Shown piece after piece: positions 31,918 to 39,912 of a stretch of DNA of 54,972 nt. The stretch spans positions 1 through 54,972 of the forward strand of contig NZ_FNVB01000020.1 of assembly GCF_900108315.1 (NCBI RefSeq), given 5' to 3'. Both the position numbers and the translations under genes were made by a program. Origin of the DNA: Saccharopolyspora kobensis (lineage in GTDB: Bacteria > Actinomycetota > Actinomycetes > Mycobacteriales > Pseudonocardiaceae). How positions within the stretch are numbered: the first letter of the stretch is position 1; each line of letters begins with the position of its first letter. The notes under the pieces were generated by a model that was not told the DNA's origin, made no database searches, and saw only the letters and a program-made list of their open reading frames with translations.

Positions 31918-32226
31918 GGGCCGAGGGTACGCCTTCCGCCACCGCCGCCGGGACAGTCCTCGGCCGGTGAACTCCTCTCGTGCAGCGGTTCGTGTGACGA
32001 GAGCAGGTCAACCGCCCGCACCGGTGGGGAGAACGGCCGCGGACGCCGCGCGCGCCGCGCCGGGGGCCACCGGTGCGCGGCGTTGGCGACCAGGCGAAAC
32101 GCCCGGCACCGGTGTTGCTGTTCGCGCAGAGCAGACGCGGGCGAACCCGGAGCTCAGGCGGCCCTTCGCCGCTGGTTTCCGCGTGCCTTCGCCGCGTACC
32201 GGAGCGGGCGCGCTATCGTGCGTGTC
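31918..32226. other. Intergenic region between Rv3259-like and DUF3499 genes
   Basis: 309 bp between two divergent genes. It must contain both promoters. I see no convincing gene, repeat or structural RNA beyond the -10 hexamer TATCGT at 32214-32219. The open frames crossing it are GC-skew artefacts. Confidence 0.5.
32214..32219 (+). promoter_or_regulatory. -10 element of a leaderless promoter (DUF3499 gene)
   Basis: TATCGT fits TANNNT and ends 7 nt before the GTG at 32227, so transcription would start at the GTG itself. There is no ribosome site in the gap. Confidence 0.55.
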
Positions 32227-32586
32227 GTGCGGAGCGTGAGGCGGTGCTCGCGGACCGGGTGTCTCAACCCGGCCGTCGCCACGCTCACTTATGCCTACGC
32301 GGACTCCACCGCGGTCGTCGGCCCGCTGGCCACCTACGCCGAACCGCACAGCTACGACCTGTGCGAGGCGCACGCGCTGCGGCTCACCGTGCCGAAGGGC
32401 TGGGAAGTCGTGCGGCACGAGGGGGAGTTCGCCCCGCCGGAGCCCTCCGACGACGACCTGACCGCGCTGGCCGAGGCGGTCCGGGAAGCCGGCCGGTCGG
32501 ACCGGCCGGTGGAGCCCCACGGGTTCGCCCCCGGTGGCAGCCGTCGCGGGCACCTGCGGGCGCTGCCCGATCCGATCGACGAGTGA
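32227..32586 (+). CDS. DUF3499 family protein
   Basis: 119 aa from the GTG at 32227. The family core is clear: RRCSRTGCLNPAVATLTYAY, DSTAVVGPLATYAEPHSYDL, then CEAHALRLTVPKGWEVVRHE. Cysteines in CSRTGC and DLCEAH could bind a metal. The C-terminal ~40 residues are charged and poorly conserved. The family is restricted to actinobacteria and sits before phosphomannomutase (mycobacterial Rv3258c); function is unknown. A downstream GTG at 32236 is less likely given the leaderless promoter spacing. Confidence 0.9.
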   Translation: MRSVRRCSRTGCLNPAVATLTYAYADSTAVVGPLATYAEPHSYDLCEAHALRLTVPKGWEVVRHEGEFAPPEPSDDDLTALAEAVREAGRSDRPVEPHGFAPGGSRRGHLRALPDPIDE

Positions 32587-32696
32587 ATTGATCGTGACGA
32601 ACAGCTCGCGTGCTCCCAGCGGACGCCAACACCCGATCGATCGCCGGTAGGCTGCCAACCACGTCGCGTCTGGCGCGGAATCGGGGAGGGTGCAGC

Positions 32697-34046
32697 GTGC
32701 GGGACCTGTCGGGGATCATCAAGGCGTACGACATCCGCGGGGTGGTCGGGGATGGCCTCGACACCGACGTGGTGCGGGAGATCGGCGCCGCCTTCACCCG
32801 GCTCGTGGGTGGCCCTGCGGTGGTCATCGGGCACGACATGCGGGATTCCTCGCCGGGCCTGGCCGAGGCCTTCGCCGAGGGCGTCACCGGCCAGGGCGTC
32901 GATGTGATCAACATCGGTCTGGCCAGCACCGACATGCTGTACTTCGCCTCCGGTCGGCTGGAGCTGCCCGGCGCGATGTTCACCGCCAGCCACAACCCGG
33001 CCGAGTACAACGGCATCAAGCTCTGCCGCGCGGGCGCGTCCCCGGTCGGGCAGGACAGCGGCCTGTCCGAGATCCAGGAGCTGGTCACCCACGGCGTGCC
33101 CGAGTTCCTCGGCGCCAAGGGCAGCACCAGCAGCCGCGAGATGACCGCCGAGTACTCCGCCTTCCTGCGCGAACTGGTCGACCTCAGCGGCATCCGCCCG
33201 CTGAAGATCGTGGTGGACGCGGGCAACGGGATGGGCGGGCACACCGTGCCCACCGTGTTCGACGGGCTGCCGATCGAGCTGATCCCGATGTACTTCGAGC
33301 TCGACGGCAGCTTCCCCAACCACGAGGCCAACCCGCTGGACCCGGCGAACCTGGTCGACCTGCAGGCCAAGGTCCGCGAGACCGGCGCCGACGCCGGGCT
33401 GGCCTTCGACGGCGACGCCGACCGCTGCTTCGTGGTCGACGAGCGCGCCGAGCCCGTCGCGCCGAGCGCGATCACCGCGCTGGTCGCGGTCCGCGAGCTG
33501 GCCAAGGAGCCCGGCGGCACGATCATCCACAACCTGATCACCTCCAAAGCGGTGCCCGAGATCGTCGCCGAGCACGACGGCAAGCCGGTGCGCACCCGCG
33601 TCGGCCACTCCTTCATCAAGCAGACGATGGCCGAGACCGGCGCGATCTTCGGCGGCGAGCACTCCGCGCACTACTACTTCCGGGACTTCTGGCGGGCCGA
33701 CTCCGGCATGCTGGCCGCGCTGCACGTGCTGGCCGCGCTCGGCGGGCAGGACCTGCCGCTGTCGGAGCTGATGGCCGACTACTCGCGCTACGCCGCCTCC
33801 GGCGAGATCAACTCGACCGTCGACGACCAGCAGGGCCGGATGCGCGCCGTCGCGGCGACCTTCGGTGACCGGTCGGGTGCTCGTGTCGACGAGCTCGACG
33901 GGCTTACCGTGGAGCTGTCGGACGGTTCCTGGTTCAACCTGCGCCCGTCCAACACCGAACCGCTGCTCCGGCTCAACGTGGAGGCGAGGGACACTGACGC
34001 CATGGCCGCGCTGCGCGACGAGGTGCTCGCGGTCGTCCGAGGGTGA
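32697..34046 (+). CDS. Phosphomannomutase/phosphoglucomutase
   Basis: 449 aa from the GTG at 32697, with GGGGAGGG 7 nt upstream. The four active-site loops are intact: phosphoserine loop TASHNPAEYNGIK, metal loop FDGDADRC, sugar loop GEHSAHYYFRDF, and phosphate loop RPSNTEPLLRL. It interconverts mannose-6-phosphate and mannose-1-phosphate for GDP-mannose, and may also use glucose phosphates. The gene order with DUF3499 before and SIS/manA after matches mycobacterial Rv3257c (manB/pmmA). Confidence 0.95.
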   Translation: MRDLSGIIKAYDIRGVVGDGLDTDVVREIGAAFTRLVGGPAVVIGHDMRDSSPGLAEAFAEGVTGQGVDVINIGLASTDMLYFASGRLELPGAMFTASHNPAEYNGIKLCRAGASPVGQDSGLSEIQELVTHGVPEFLGAKGSTSSREMTAEYSAFLRELVDLSGIRPLKIVVDAGNGMGGHTVPTVFDGLPIELIPMYFELDGSFPNHEANPLDPANLVDLQAKVRETGADAGLAFDGDADRCFVVDERAEPVAPSAITALVAVRELAKEPGGTIIHNLITSKAVPEIVAEHDGKPVRTRVGHSFIKQTMAETGAIFGGEHSAHYYFRDFWRADSGMLAALHVLAALGGQDLPLSELMADYSRYAASGEINSTVDDQQGRMRAVAATFGDRSGARVDELDGLTVELSDGSWFNLRPSNTEPLLRLNVEARDTDAMAALRDEVLAVVRG

Positions 34047-34118
34047 AGTTGGGCGTCGGCCGCGACCGGTCGGAGCGCGAGGCCGCGTCGCGTGCGCGGG
34101 CGAGTTTGGGGAGGAAAA

Positions 34119-34328
34119 GTGGCCGTTGACCTGGAACCGCAGTTGCTGGAGGTTCTGGCTTGCCCGTGCCCGCAGCACGCCCGGCTCCGGCCGGGACTGG
34201 GCGATGACCCCCAGGCCGACTACCTGACCTGCACCTCCTGCGGGCGCGCGTTCCCGGTTCGGGACGGAATCCCGGTGCTGCTGCTGGAAGAAGCCGTCGG
34301 GGGCCCCGGCGCTTCCGGGGAGGGGTGA
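34119..34328 (+). CDS. Trm112 family protein
   Basis: 69 aa from the GTG at 34119, with GGGGAGG 4 nt upstream. A small zinc-ribbon-like protein: Cys15 and Cys17 in LACPCPQHA, Cys38 and Cys41 in TCTSCGRAFPVRDGIPVLL. The bacterial Trm112/YcaR family has no single settled role; in eukaryotes Trm112 activates methyltransferases. Placed between phosphomannomutase and the SIS gene with a 4-bp gap to the latter, so likely in one operon. Confidence 0.87.
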   Translation: MAVDLEPQLLEVLACPCPQHARLRPGLGDDPQADYLTCTSCGRAFPVRDGIPVLLLEEAVGGPGASGEG

Positions 34329-34332
34329 CGCG

Positions 34333-35412
34333 GTGCTGGACGACAGTCTCTTCGACGACCCGCCCCGGTTGGTCGACGCCGATTCCGGTGGTCTGCTGCG
34401 GCTCGCGGCGCTCTCCGGCGCGCAGGTCCGCGCGGCCGCCGAAACCGCCGCTGAGGTCGGCCTGGACGACCTGGCCGACGGCCGCCCCCGCGCGGTGGTG
34501 CTGCTGGCGCGACCCGGCGTGGGCCCCGGCGTCTGCCGCCTGCTGGCCGCGCTGACCGGGCCGCGCTGCCCGGTTCCGGTGCTGGTCACCGACACCGTCC
34601 CGGCTTGGATCGGCGCGCTGGACGTGGTGTTCGCGCACAGCGACGACGTCGGCGACGCGGTGCTGGCGGAATCGGTTTCGGTCGCCTGTCGCCGCGGCGC
34701 GACGGTCGTGCTCGCCGTGCCCGCGGACGGTCCGGTCGCCGCAGCCGGCGCAGGCCGCGCCAAAGTTCTGCCGCCGCGCATCCCGGTGCCACCGCCGCTG
34801 TCGTTCGCACACGCTTTAGCCGTCGGGCTCAGCACACTCAGCGCGCTCGGGCTGGTCCGCTTCGACTCCGAGCAGCTGGCCGAGGAGCTGGACAAGGAGG
34901 CCGAGCGCGCGCACCCGAACCACGACACGCTGACCAACCCCGCGAAGTCGCTCGCGATGCGGCTGGCCGAGCGCACGCCGCTGCTGTGGGGGCTGGACCC
35001 GGTGTCCACCGCGGTGGCCGAGCACGGGGCTTTCGCACTCGGTGCGCACGCCGCGACGCCCTGCCACGTGGCCGACTACCAGCAGGCCGTGGCGGAGCGC
35101 GCCCTGCACCGGGCGGCCGCCTCGGTGGGTTCCGAAGCGGACCTGTTCGCCGACCCCGAGGACAACCCCGGTGCCGCCCTGCGCGTGTTCCTGGTCAGCG
35201 CGCGGCACGACGCGCAGGGCGAGGCGCACGAACGGGGCGCGGTGCGCGATCTGCCCGGTGCGGACCTGATCAGCCCGGGTGAATCGGTGCGCGACGACGC
35301 GGTCCTGCGGTCCGCGGCGCTGGCCGCCCGGTTCGACCTGGCCGCCGTCTACCTGGGGCTGGCGGCGGGCACGCTGAACGGTCCCGGCTGGCCGGCCCTG
35401 GCGATGCACTGA
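34333..35412 (+). CDS. SIS domain protein, phosphosugar isomerase-like
   Basis: 359 aa, GTG start 4 bp after the Trm112-like gene. The family is the bacterial phosphoglucose/phosphomannose isomerase-like SIS protein found before manA in actinobacteria (mycobacterial Rv3256c). Visible segments: RAVVLLARPGVGPGVCRLLA (phosphosugar loop region), PVLVTDTVPAWIGALDVVFA, and the C-terminal DLAAVYLGLAAGT. Normal SIS glycine and serine loops are weakly conserved, so catalytic activity is uncertain. Contains one rare TTA codon at 34816-34818. Probably part of the operon feeding mannose phosphates. Confidence 0.82.
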   Translation: MLDDSLFDDPPRLVDADSGGLLRLAALSGAQVRAAAETAAEVGLDDLADGRPRAVVLLARPGVGPGVCRLLAALTGPRCPVPVLVTDTVPAWIGALDVVFAHSDDVGDAVLAESVSVACRRGATVVLAVPADGPVAAAGAGRAKVLPPRIPVPPPLSFAHALAVGLSTLSALGLVRFDSEQLAEELDKEAERAHPNHDTLTNPAKSLAMRLAERTPLLWGLDPVSTAVAEHGAFALGAHAATPCHVADYQQAVAERALHRAAASVGSEADLFADPEDNPGAALRVFLVSARHDAQGEAHERGAVRDLPGADLISPGESVRDDAVLRSAALAARFDLAAVYLGLAAGTLNGPGWPALAMH

Positions 35413-35519
35413 GGGAAGTTTTCAGGGAATGCCCCGATGCCGTCCGGCGGTCCCACGCGGTGTGCTGTGCTGGACGTCGCCGACGAGCGGGCGCGAAGAC
35501 GAGGAAGCGAGAAACGACT

Positions 35520-36770
35520 GTGGAGCTACTGCGGAACGCGGTGCGCCCCTATGCGTGGGGCTCGCGTACCGCTATTGCTGATCTGCTCGGTCGGCCCGTC
35601 CCCACCCCGCACCCGGAAGCCGAGCTGTGGATGGGCGCGCACCCCGGCGACCCGTCGCGGGTGATCCGGCCCGACGGCGACGAGGTGTCCCTGCTGTCCC
35701 TGCTGGAGGAGGACCCGGCGCACCACCTGGGGCCGGTGTGCGCGAAGCGCTGGGGCAGCAGGCTGCCGTTCCTGCTCAAGGTGCTCGCCGCGGACGAACC
35801 GCTGAGCCTGCAGGCGCACCCGTCGGCCGAGCAGGCCGCTGCGGGCTTCCGCCAGGAGGAGGAAGCGGGCATCGCCCGCAACGCGCCCAACCGCAACTAC
35901 CCGGATCCCACCGCCAAGCCCGAACTGGTCTGCGCGCTGACCGAGTTCCACGCGCTGGCCGGGTTCCGCGAGGCGCAGCGCACCGTCCGGCTGCTGGACG
36001 AGCTCGCGGTGCCGAGCCTGCGCGCGCACCGGGAGCTCCTCGCCGCGCAGCCCGACGCCGACGGCCTCCGCGCGCTGTTCACCACCTGGATCACGCTGCC
36101 GGAGAACTACCTGCGCGAGGTGCTGCCCGAGCTGCTGGAAGCGTGCGTCGAGCACGTGCGCGGGCACGGCGAGTTCGCCCTCGAGTGCCGCACGGTGCTG
36201 GAGCTCGGCGAGGCATACCCGCACGACGCCGGGGTGCTGGCCAGCCTGCTGCTCAACCGCATCGTGCTGCAGCCCGGCGAAGCCATCTTCCTGCCCGCCG
36301 GGAACCTGCACGCCTACCTCAACGGCACCGGCATCGAGATCCTGGCCAACTCCGACAACATCCTGCGCTGCGGGCTCACGCCCAAGCACGTCGACGTGCC
36401 CGAACTGCTGCGCGTGCTGGACTTCGCCTGCGGCGACATGCGGGTACTCAAGGGCGAGTCGCTGGACGCCAACCTGACCGCCTACCGGACGCCCGCCGAC
36501 GAGTTCGAGCTCTCCAGGCTGGACTGGACCCCGGCCGAGTCCGGCGTGGTGCACCTGGACTCGCCGGGCCCGCAGATCCTGCTGTGCACGAAGGGCAGCA
36601 TCCGGCTGACGAGCAGCTCGCACAACGGGTCGCTGCCGCGGGAGCTGCGCCTGGAGCGCGGCCAGTCGGTGTGGCTCGCGGCGTCCGACCCGGCCGTGCA
36701 GGTGCGCCCCGCCGAGCTCGACCGCGACGGCCGCGCGCAGGTCTTCCGCGCCGCCGCCGGGGCGTTCTGA
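35520..36770 (+). CDS. manA: Mannose-6-phosphate isomerase, class I
   Basis: 416 aa from the GTG at 35520, after GAGGAAG. The type I isomerase zinc residues are visible in SLQAHPSAEQAAAGF (Gln and His), TAKPELVCALTEFHA (Glu) and LPAGNLHAYLNGTGIEI (His). The N-terminus MELLRNAVRPYAWGSRTAI is standard. It converts fructose-6-phosphate to mannose-6-phosphate, the entry to GDP-mannose. Length is normal. Frames opening earlier at 35460 add residues without family similarity. Last gene of the mannose block, 107 bp after the SIS gene. Confidence 0.95.
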   Translation: MELLRNAVRPYAWGSRTAIADLLGRPVPTPHPEAELWMGAHPGDPSRVIRPDGDEVSLLSLLEEDPAHHLGPVCAKRWGSRLPFLLKVLAADEPLSLQAHPSAEQAAAGFRQEEEAGIARNAPNRNYPDPTAKPELVCALTEFHALAGFREAQRTVRLLDELAVPSLRAHRELLAAQPDADGLRALFTTWITLPENYLREVLPELLEACVEHVRGHGEFALECRTVLELGEAYPHDAGVLASLLLNRIVLQPGEAIFLPAGNLHAYLNGTGIEILANSDNILRCGLTPKHVDVPELLRVLDFACGDMRVLKGESLDANLTAYRTPADEFELSRLDWTPAESGVVHLDSPGPQILLCTKGSIRLTSSSHNGSLPRELRLERGQSVWLAASDPAVQVRPAELDRDGRAQVFRAAAGAF

Positions 36771-36914
36771 CCGGTTCCCGCCGGTGCAAAAGGGACGTGC
36801 GCTGACCATTCGGACGAGTTCCGGAACCCGGCGTCCGAGCATCTGACCAGCCGGTAGATTCCTTCCGTCACCGACCGGGCGACCGGTCGAACTGCGCACC
36901 GCACGGGAGAAGAC

Positions 36915-37838
36915 GTGTCAGCAAGCGGCGGAACCAAGGCGATCTTGGCCGCGCTCACCGCCAACGCGGGGATCGCGGTGGCCAAGTTCACCGGCTTCCT
37001 GTTCACCGGCTCGTCGTCGATGCTCGCGGAATCGGTGCACTCGCTGGCCGACACCTCCAACCAGGGCCTGCTGCTGCTCGGGCAGAAGACCGCGCTGCGC
37101 AAGCCCACCGAGGAACACCCCTTCGGGTACGGCCGCGACCGCTACTTCTACTCGTTCGTGGTCGCGCTGCTGCTGTTCAGCCTGGGCTCGGTGTTCGCGC
37201 TCTACGAGGGCATCCACAAGATCCAGCACCCGGAGCCGCTGACCTACGCCTGGGTCGCGGTGCTGATCCTGCTGGTCGCGATCGGGCTGGAGAGCTACAG
37301 CTTCGTCACCGCGATCAAGGAGTCGCGCGAGCTCAAGGGCGGCCTGAGCTGGTGGCAGTTCGTCCGGCAGGCCAAGACGCCCGAGCTGCCGGTGGTGCTG
37401 CTGGAGGACCTGGGCGCGCTCGTCGGCCTGGTGCTGGCGCTGTGCGGCGTCGGGCTCACCGTGCTCACCGGCAACCCGGTGTGGGACGGTATCGGCACCA
37501 CCTGCATCGGCGTGCTGCTCGGCGTGATCGCGATCGTGCTGATCATCGAGACCAAGAGCCTGCTCATCGGGGAGGGCGCCAGCCGGGACGTGCTCACCGA
37601 GATCGTCGGCGAGCTGGAGCGCGGCAACGTGGAGAAGGTGATCCACATCCGCACCCAGTACCTCGGCCCGGACGAGCTGCTCGTCGCCGCCAAGATCGGC
37701 ATGACCCCGTCGATGTCGATCTCCCAGGTGGCCGGTGAGATCGACGACGCGGAGGCGCGGATCCGCGCGAAGGTGCCCGCCGCGCGGCTGATCTACCTCG
37801 AACCGGACCTGGAGCGGGGGCGCTCGCTGACCCCCTGA
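36915..37838 (+). CDS. Cation diffusion facilitator (CDF) transporter
   Basis: 307 aa, GTG start with GGGAGAAG just upstream. Five or six membrane helices. The metal site motif on helix 2 is SVHSLADTSNQ (H-x3-D), and on the later helix VLLEDLGALVGLVLAL (D-containing, with Glu in place of the usual His). The C-terminal cytoplasmic domain includes IHIRTQYLGPDELLVAAKIG. Expected role: proton-coupled export of a divalent cation such as Zn, Mn or Fe. The preceding 144 bp contains TAGATT at 36855-36860, a possible -10. Confidence 0.9.
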   Translation: MSASGGTKAILAALTANAGIAVAKFTGFLFTGSSSMLAESVHSLADTSNQGLLLLGQKTALRKPTEEHPFGYGRDRYFYSFVVALLLFSLGSVFALYEGIHKIQHPEPLTYAWVAVLILLVAIGLESYSFVTAIKESRELKGGLSWWQFVRQAKTPELPVVLLEDLGALVGLVLALCGVGLTVLTGNPVWDGIGTTCIGVLLGVIAIVLIIETKSLLIGEGASRDVLTEIVGELERGNVEKVIHIRTQYLGPDELLVAAKIGMTPSMSISQVAGEIDDAEARIRAKVPAARLIYLEPDLERGRSLTP

Positions 37839-38022
37839 CCTGCACGAGGACCGCTCCGCGGGCACCGCTGGGAAGCCGCGGTACCCGGGAGGCTCGCACA
37901 TGGAGTAGCACGCATCACAAGGAGCTAACGAATGTGCTGGCGGACTCAAGTCACCTGGTTTCGCCCGCAAGACTGCCGAGTTAGGGTGCGACCCACAATT
38001 TGGGATTACTGAGGAGGCGACA

Positions 38023-39570
38023 GTGCCAGGTACTGGGCTGTGGCGAACCAAGTCGGTCGAGCAATCGATCTTGGACACCGACGAGCCGGACACCAAGCTA
38101 CGCAAGAACCTGGGCACCTGGGACCTGATCGTCTTCGGTGTGTCCGTGGTCATCGGTGCCGGCATCTTCACGCTCGCCGCGCGGACCGCCGGTGACATGA
38201 CGGGCCCCTCGGTGTCCCTGGCGTTCGTGCTCGCCGCGATCGCCTGCGGGCTCGCGGCGCTCTGCTACGCCGAGTTCGCCTCCACGGTGCCGGTCGCGGG
38301 TAGTGCTTACACCTACTCCTACGCGACCTTCGGCGAGTTCATGGCCTGGATCATCGGCTGGGACCTGATCCTGGAGTTCGCCGTCGCCGCGGCGGCGGTG
38401 GCCAAGGGCTGGTCGATCTACCTGGAGCAGGTGTTCGGCCTGATCGGGGTGGAGCTACCGACCTCGTTCGAGTTCGTCGGCGGTCTGCAGTTCGACTGGG
38501 GCGCGGTGCTGCTGGTGGCCGTGCTGTGCACGCTGCTGGCGCTGGGCACCAAGCTCTCCGCCCGGGTCAGCCTGGTCATCACGCTGATCAAGGTCTTCGT
38601 GGTGCTGCTGGTCATCGTGGTCGGCGTGGCCTACATCAACGCGGACAACTACACGCCGTTCATCCCGCCGGCCACCGAGGCCTCGGCCAGCGACACGCCT
38701 GCCATCGAGCAGTCCCTGCTGTCGCTCATCCTCGGCGGTGAGACCAGCACCTTCGGCATCTTCGGCCTGCTGGCCGGTGCGTCGCTGGTGTTCTTCGCCT
38801 TCATCGGCTTCGACATCGTCGCGACCACCGCGGAGGAGACCCGCAACCCGCAGAAGAACGCGCCGCGCGGCATCCTCGGCAGCCTCGCGATCGTGACCGT
38901 GCTCTACGTGGCCGTCGCGCTGGTGGTCACCGGCATGGTGCCCTACACCGACCTGGCGACCGACGAGTCCGGCACCCGGTCGACGCTGGCCACGGCCTTC
39001 GCGCAGCACGGGATCAACTGGGCCGCCGCGATCATCGCGGTCGGCGCGCTGGTCGGTCTGACCACGGTGGTCATGGTCCTGCTGCTGGGCCAGACCCGCG
39101 TCCTGTTCGCCATGTCCCGCGACGGTCTGGTGCCGCGCGGCCTGGCCAAGACCGACCCGAAGCGCGGCACCCCCACCCGGGCCACCGTGCTGGTCGGCGT
39201 GGTCGTGCTGGTGGCCGCCGGCTTCTTCCCGGCGGACAAGCTCGAAGAGATGGTCAACGTCGGCACGCTGTTCGCGTTCGTGCTGGTCTCGCTGGGCGTC
39301 ATCGTGCTCCGCCGGACCCGGCCCGACCTGCCGCGCGGCTTCCGCGCCCCGCTGGTGCCGCTGGTGCCGATCCTGGCGATCATCGCCTGCATCTGGCTGA
39401 TGCTGAACCTGACCGCGCTGACCTGGGTCCGGTTCCTCATCTGGATGGCCGCCGGTGTGGTGATCTACTTCCTCTACGGCCGCAACCACTCGCGGCTGGG
39501 GCAGCGGATCAAGAACGGCGACATCGCCGCCGGTGGTGAAGTGCCCCGGAGCTCCGGCTCGGCCGAGTAG
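38023..39570 (+). CDS. Amino acid permease (APC family, cationic amino-acid type)
   Basis: 515 aa, GTG start with GAGGAGG 6 nt upstream. About 12 membrane helices. The APC start is LGTWDLIVFGVSVVIGAGIF, then YAEFASTVPVAGSAYTYSY, FFAFIGFDIVATTAEETRNP and FAMSRDGLVPRGLAKTDPKR, all typical of the CAT-like transporters. Mycobacteria carry a cationic amino-acid transporter in the same neighbourhood (Rv3253c). The substrate is not proved. The 184 bp upstream of it holds no other gene. Confidence 0.92.
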   Translation: MPGTGLWRTKSVEQSILDTDEPDTKLRKNLGTWDLIVFGVSVVIGAGIFTLAARTAGDMTGPSVSLAFVLAAIACGLAALCYAEFASTVPVAGSAYTYSYATFGEFMAWIIGWDLILEFAVAAAAVAKGWSIYLEQVFGLIGVELPTSFEFVGGLQFDWGAVLLVAVLCTLLALGTKLSARVSLVITLIKVFVVLLVIVVGVAYINADNYTPFIPPATEASASDTPAIEQSLLSLILGGETSTFGIFGLLAGASLVFFAFIGFDIVATTAEETRNPQKNAPRGILGSLAIVTVLYVAVALVVTGMVPYTDLATDESGTRSTLATAFAQHGINWAAAIIAVGALVGLTTVVMVLLLGQTRVLFAMSRDGLVPRGLAKTDPKRGTPTRATVLVGVVVLVAAGFFPADKLEEMVNVGTLFAFVLVSLGVIVLRRTRPDLPRGFRAPLVPLVPILAIIACIWLMLNLTALTWVRFLIWMAAGVVIYFLYGRNHSRLGQRIKNGDIAAGGEVPRSSGSAE

Positions 39571-39588
39571 TCCCCGGTAGTCAGCAGT

Positions 39589-39627
39589 GCGGCGGCGTCG
39601 TCCCGATGGGGCGGCGCCGCCGCTTTT
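39589..39627 (+). terminator. Terminator after the amino acid permease
   Basis: GCGGCGGCG...CGCCGCCGC stem with inner GTCCC/GGGGC pairing and a short GAT loop, followed by TTTT. Lies 19 nt after the permease stop. The remainder of the 342-bp gap to 39912 shows no gene or clear element. Confidence 0.85.
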
Positions 39628-39912
39628 CGCGCGGGCCCCGGTGCGACCGAGCCGCCCAGCGCTGGCAATCGAACAGATGTTCACCTGTGCGAGTGATGAA
39701 ATCCGCTGGTCGGCGCCGGATCATGGGATCCAAGGAACTCATCACGACTGAATCCGGGAAGCACCGGCGAACCACGGACCACCCAGCGCGTGCCGGTGCG
39801 CCAACACCTCATCGGTCCGCCGCGCGAAGAGGGCTGAGCGGACGTCCACCGTTGCACTCGGGCGCGTGCGGTGTCCCGGCGCGCGCCGGGCCGCGCCGCA
39901 GGTGCGGGCGGC

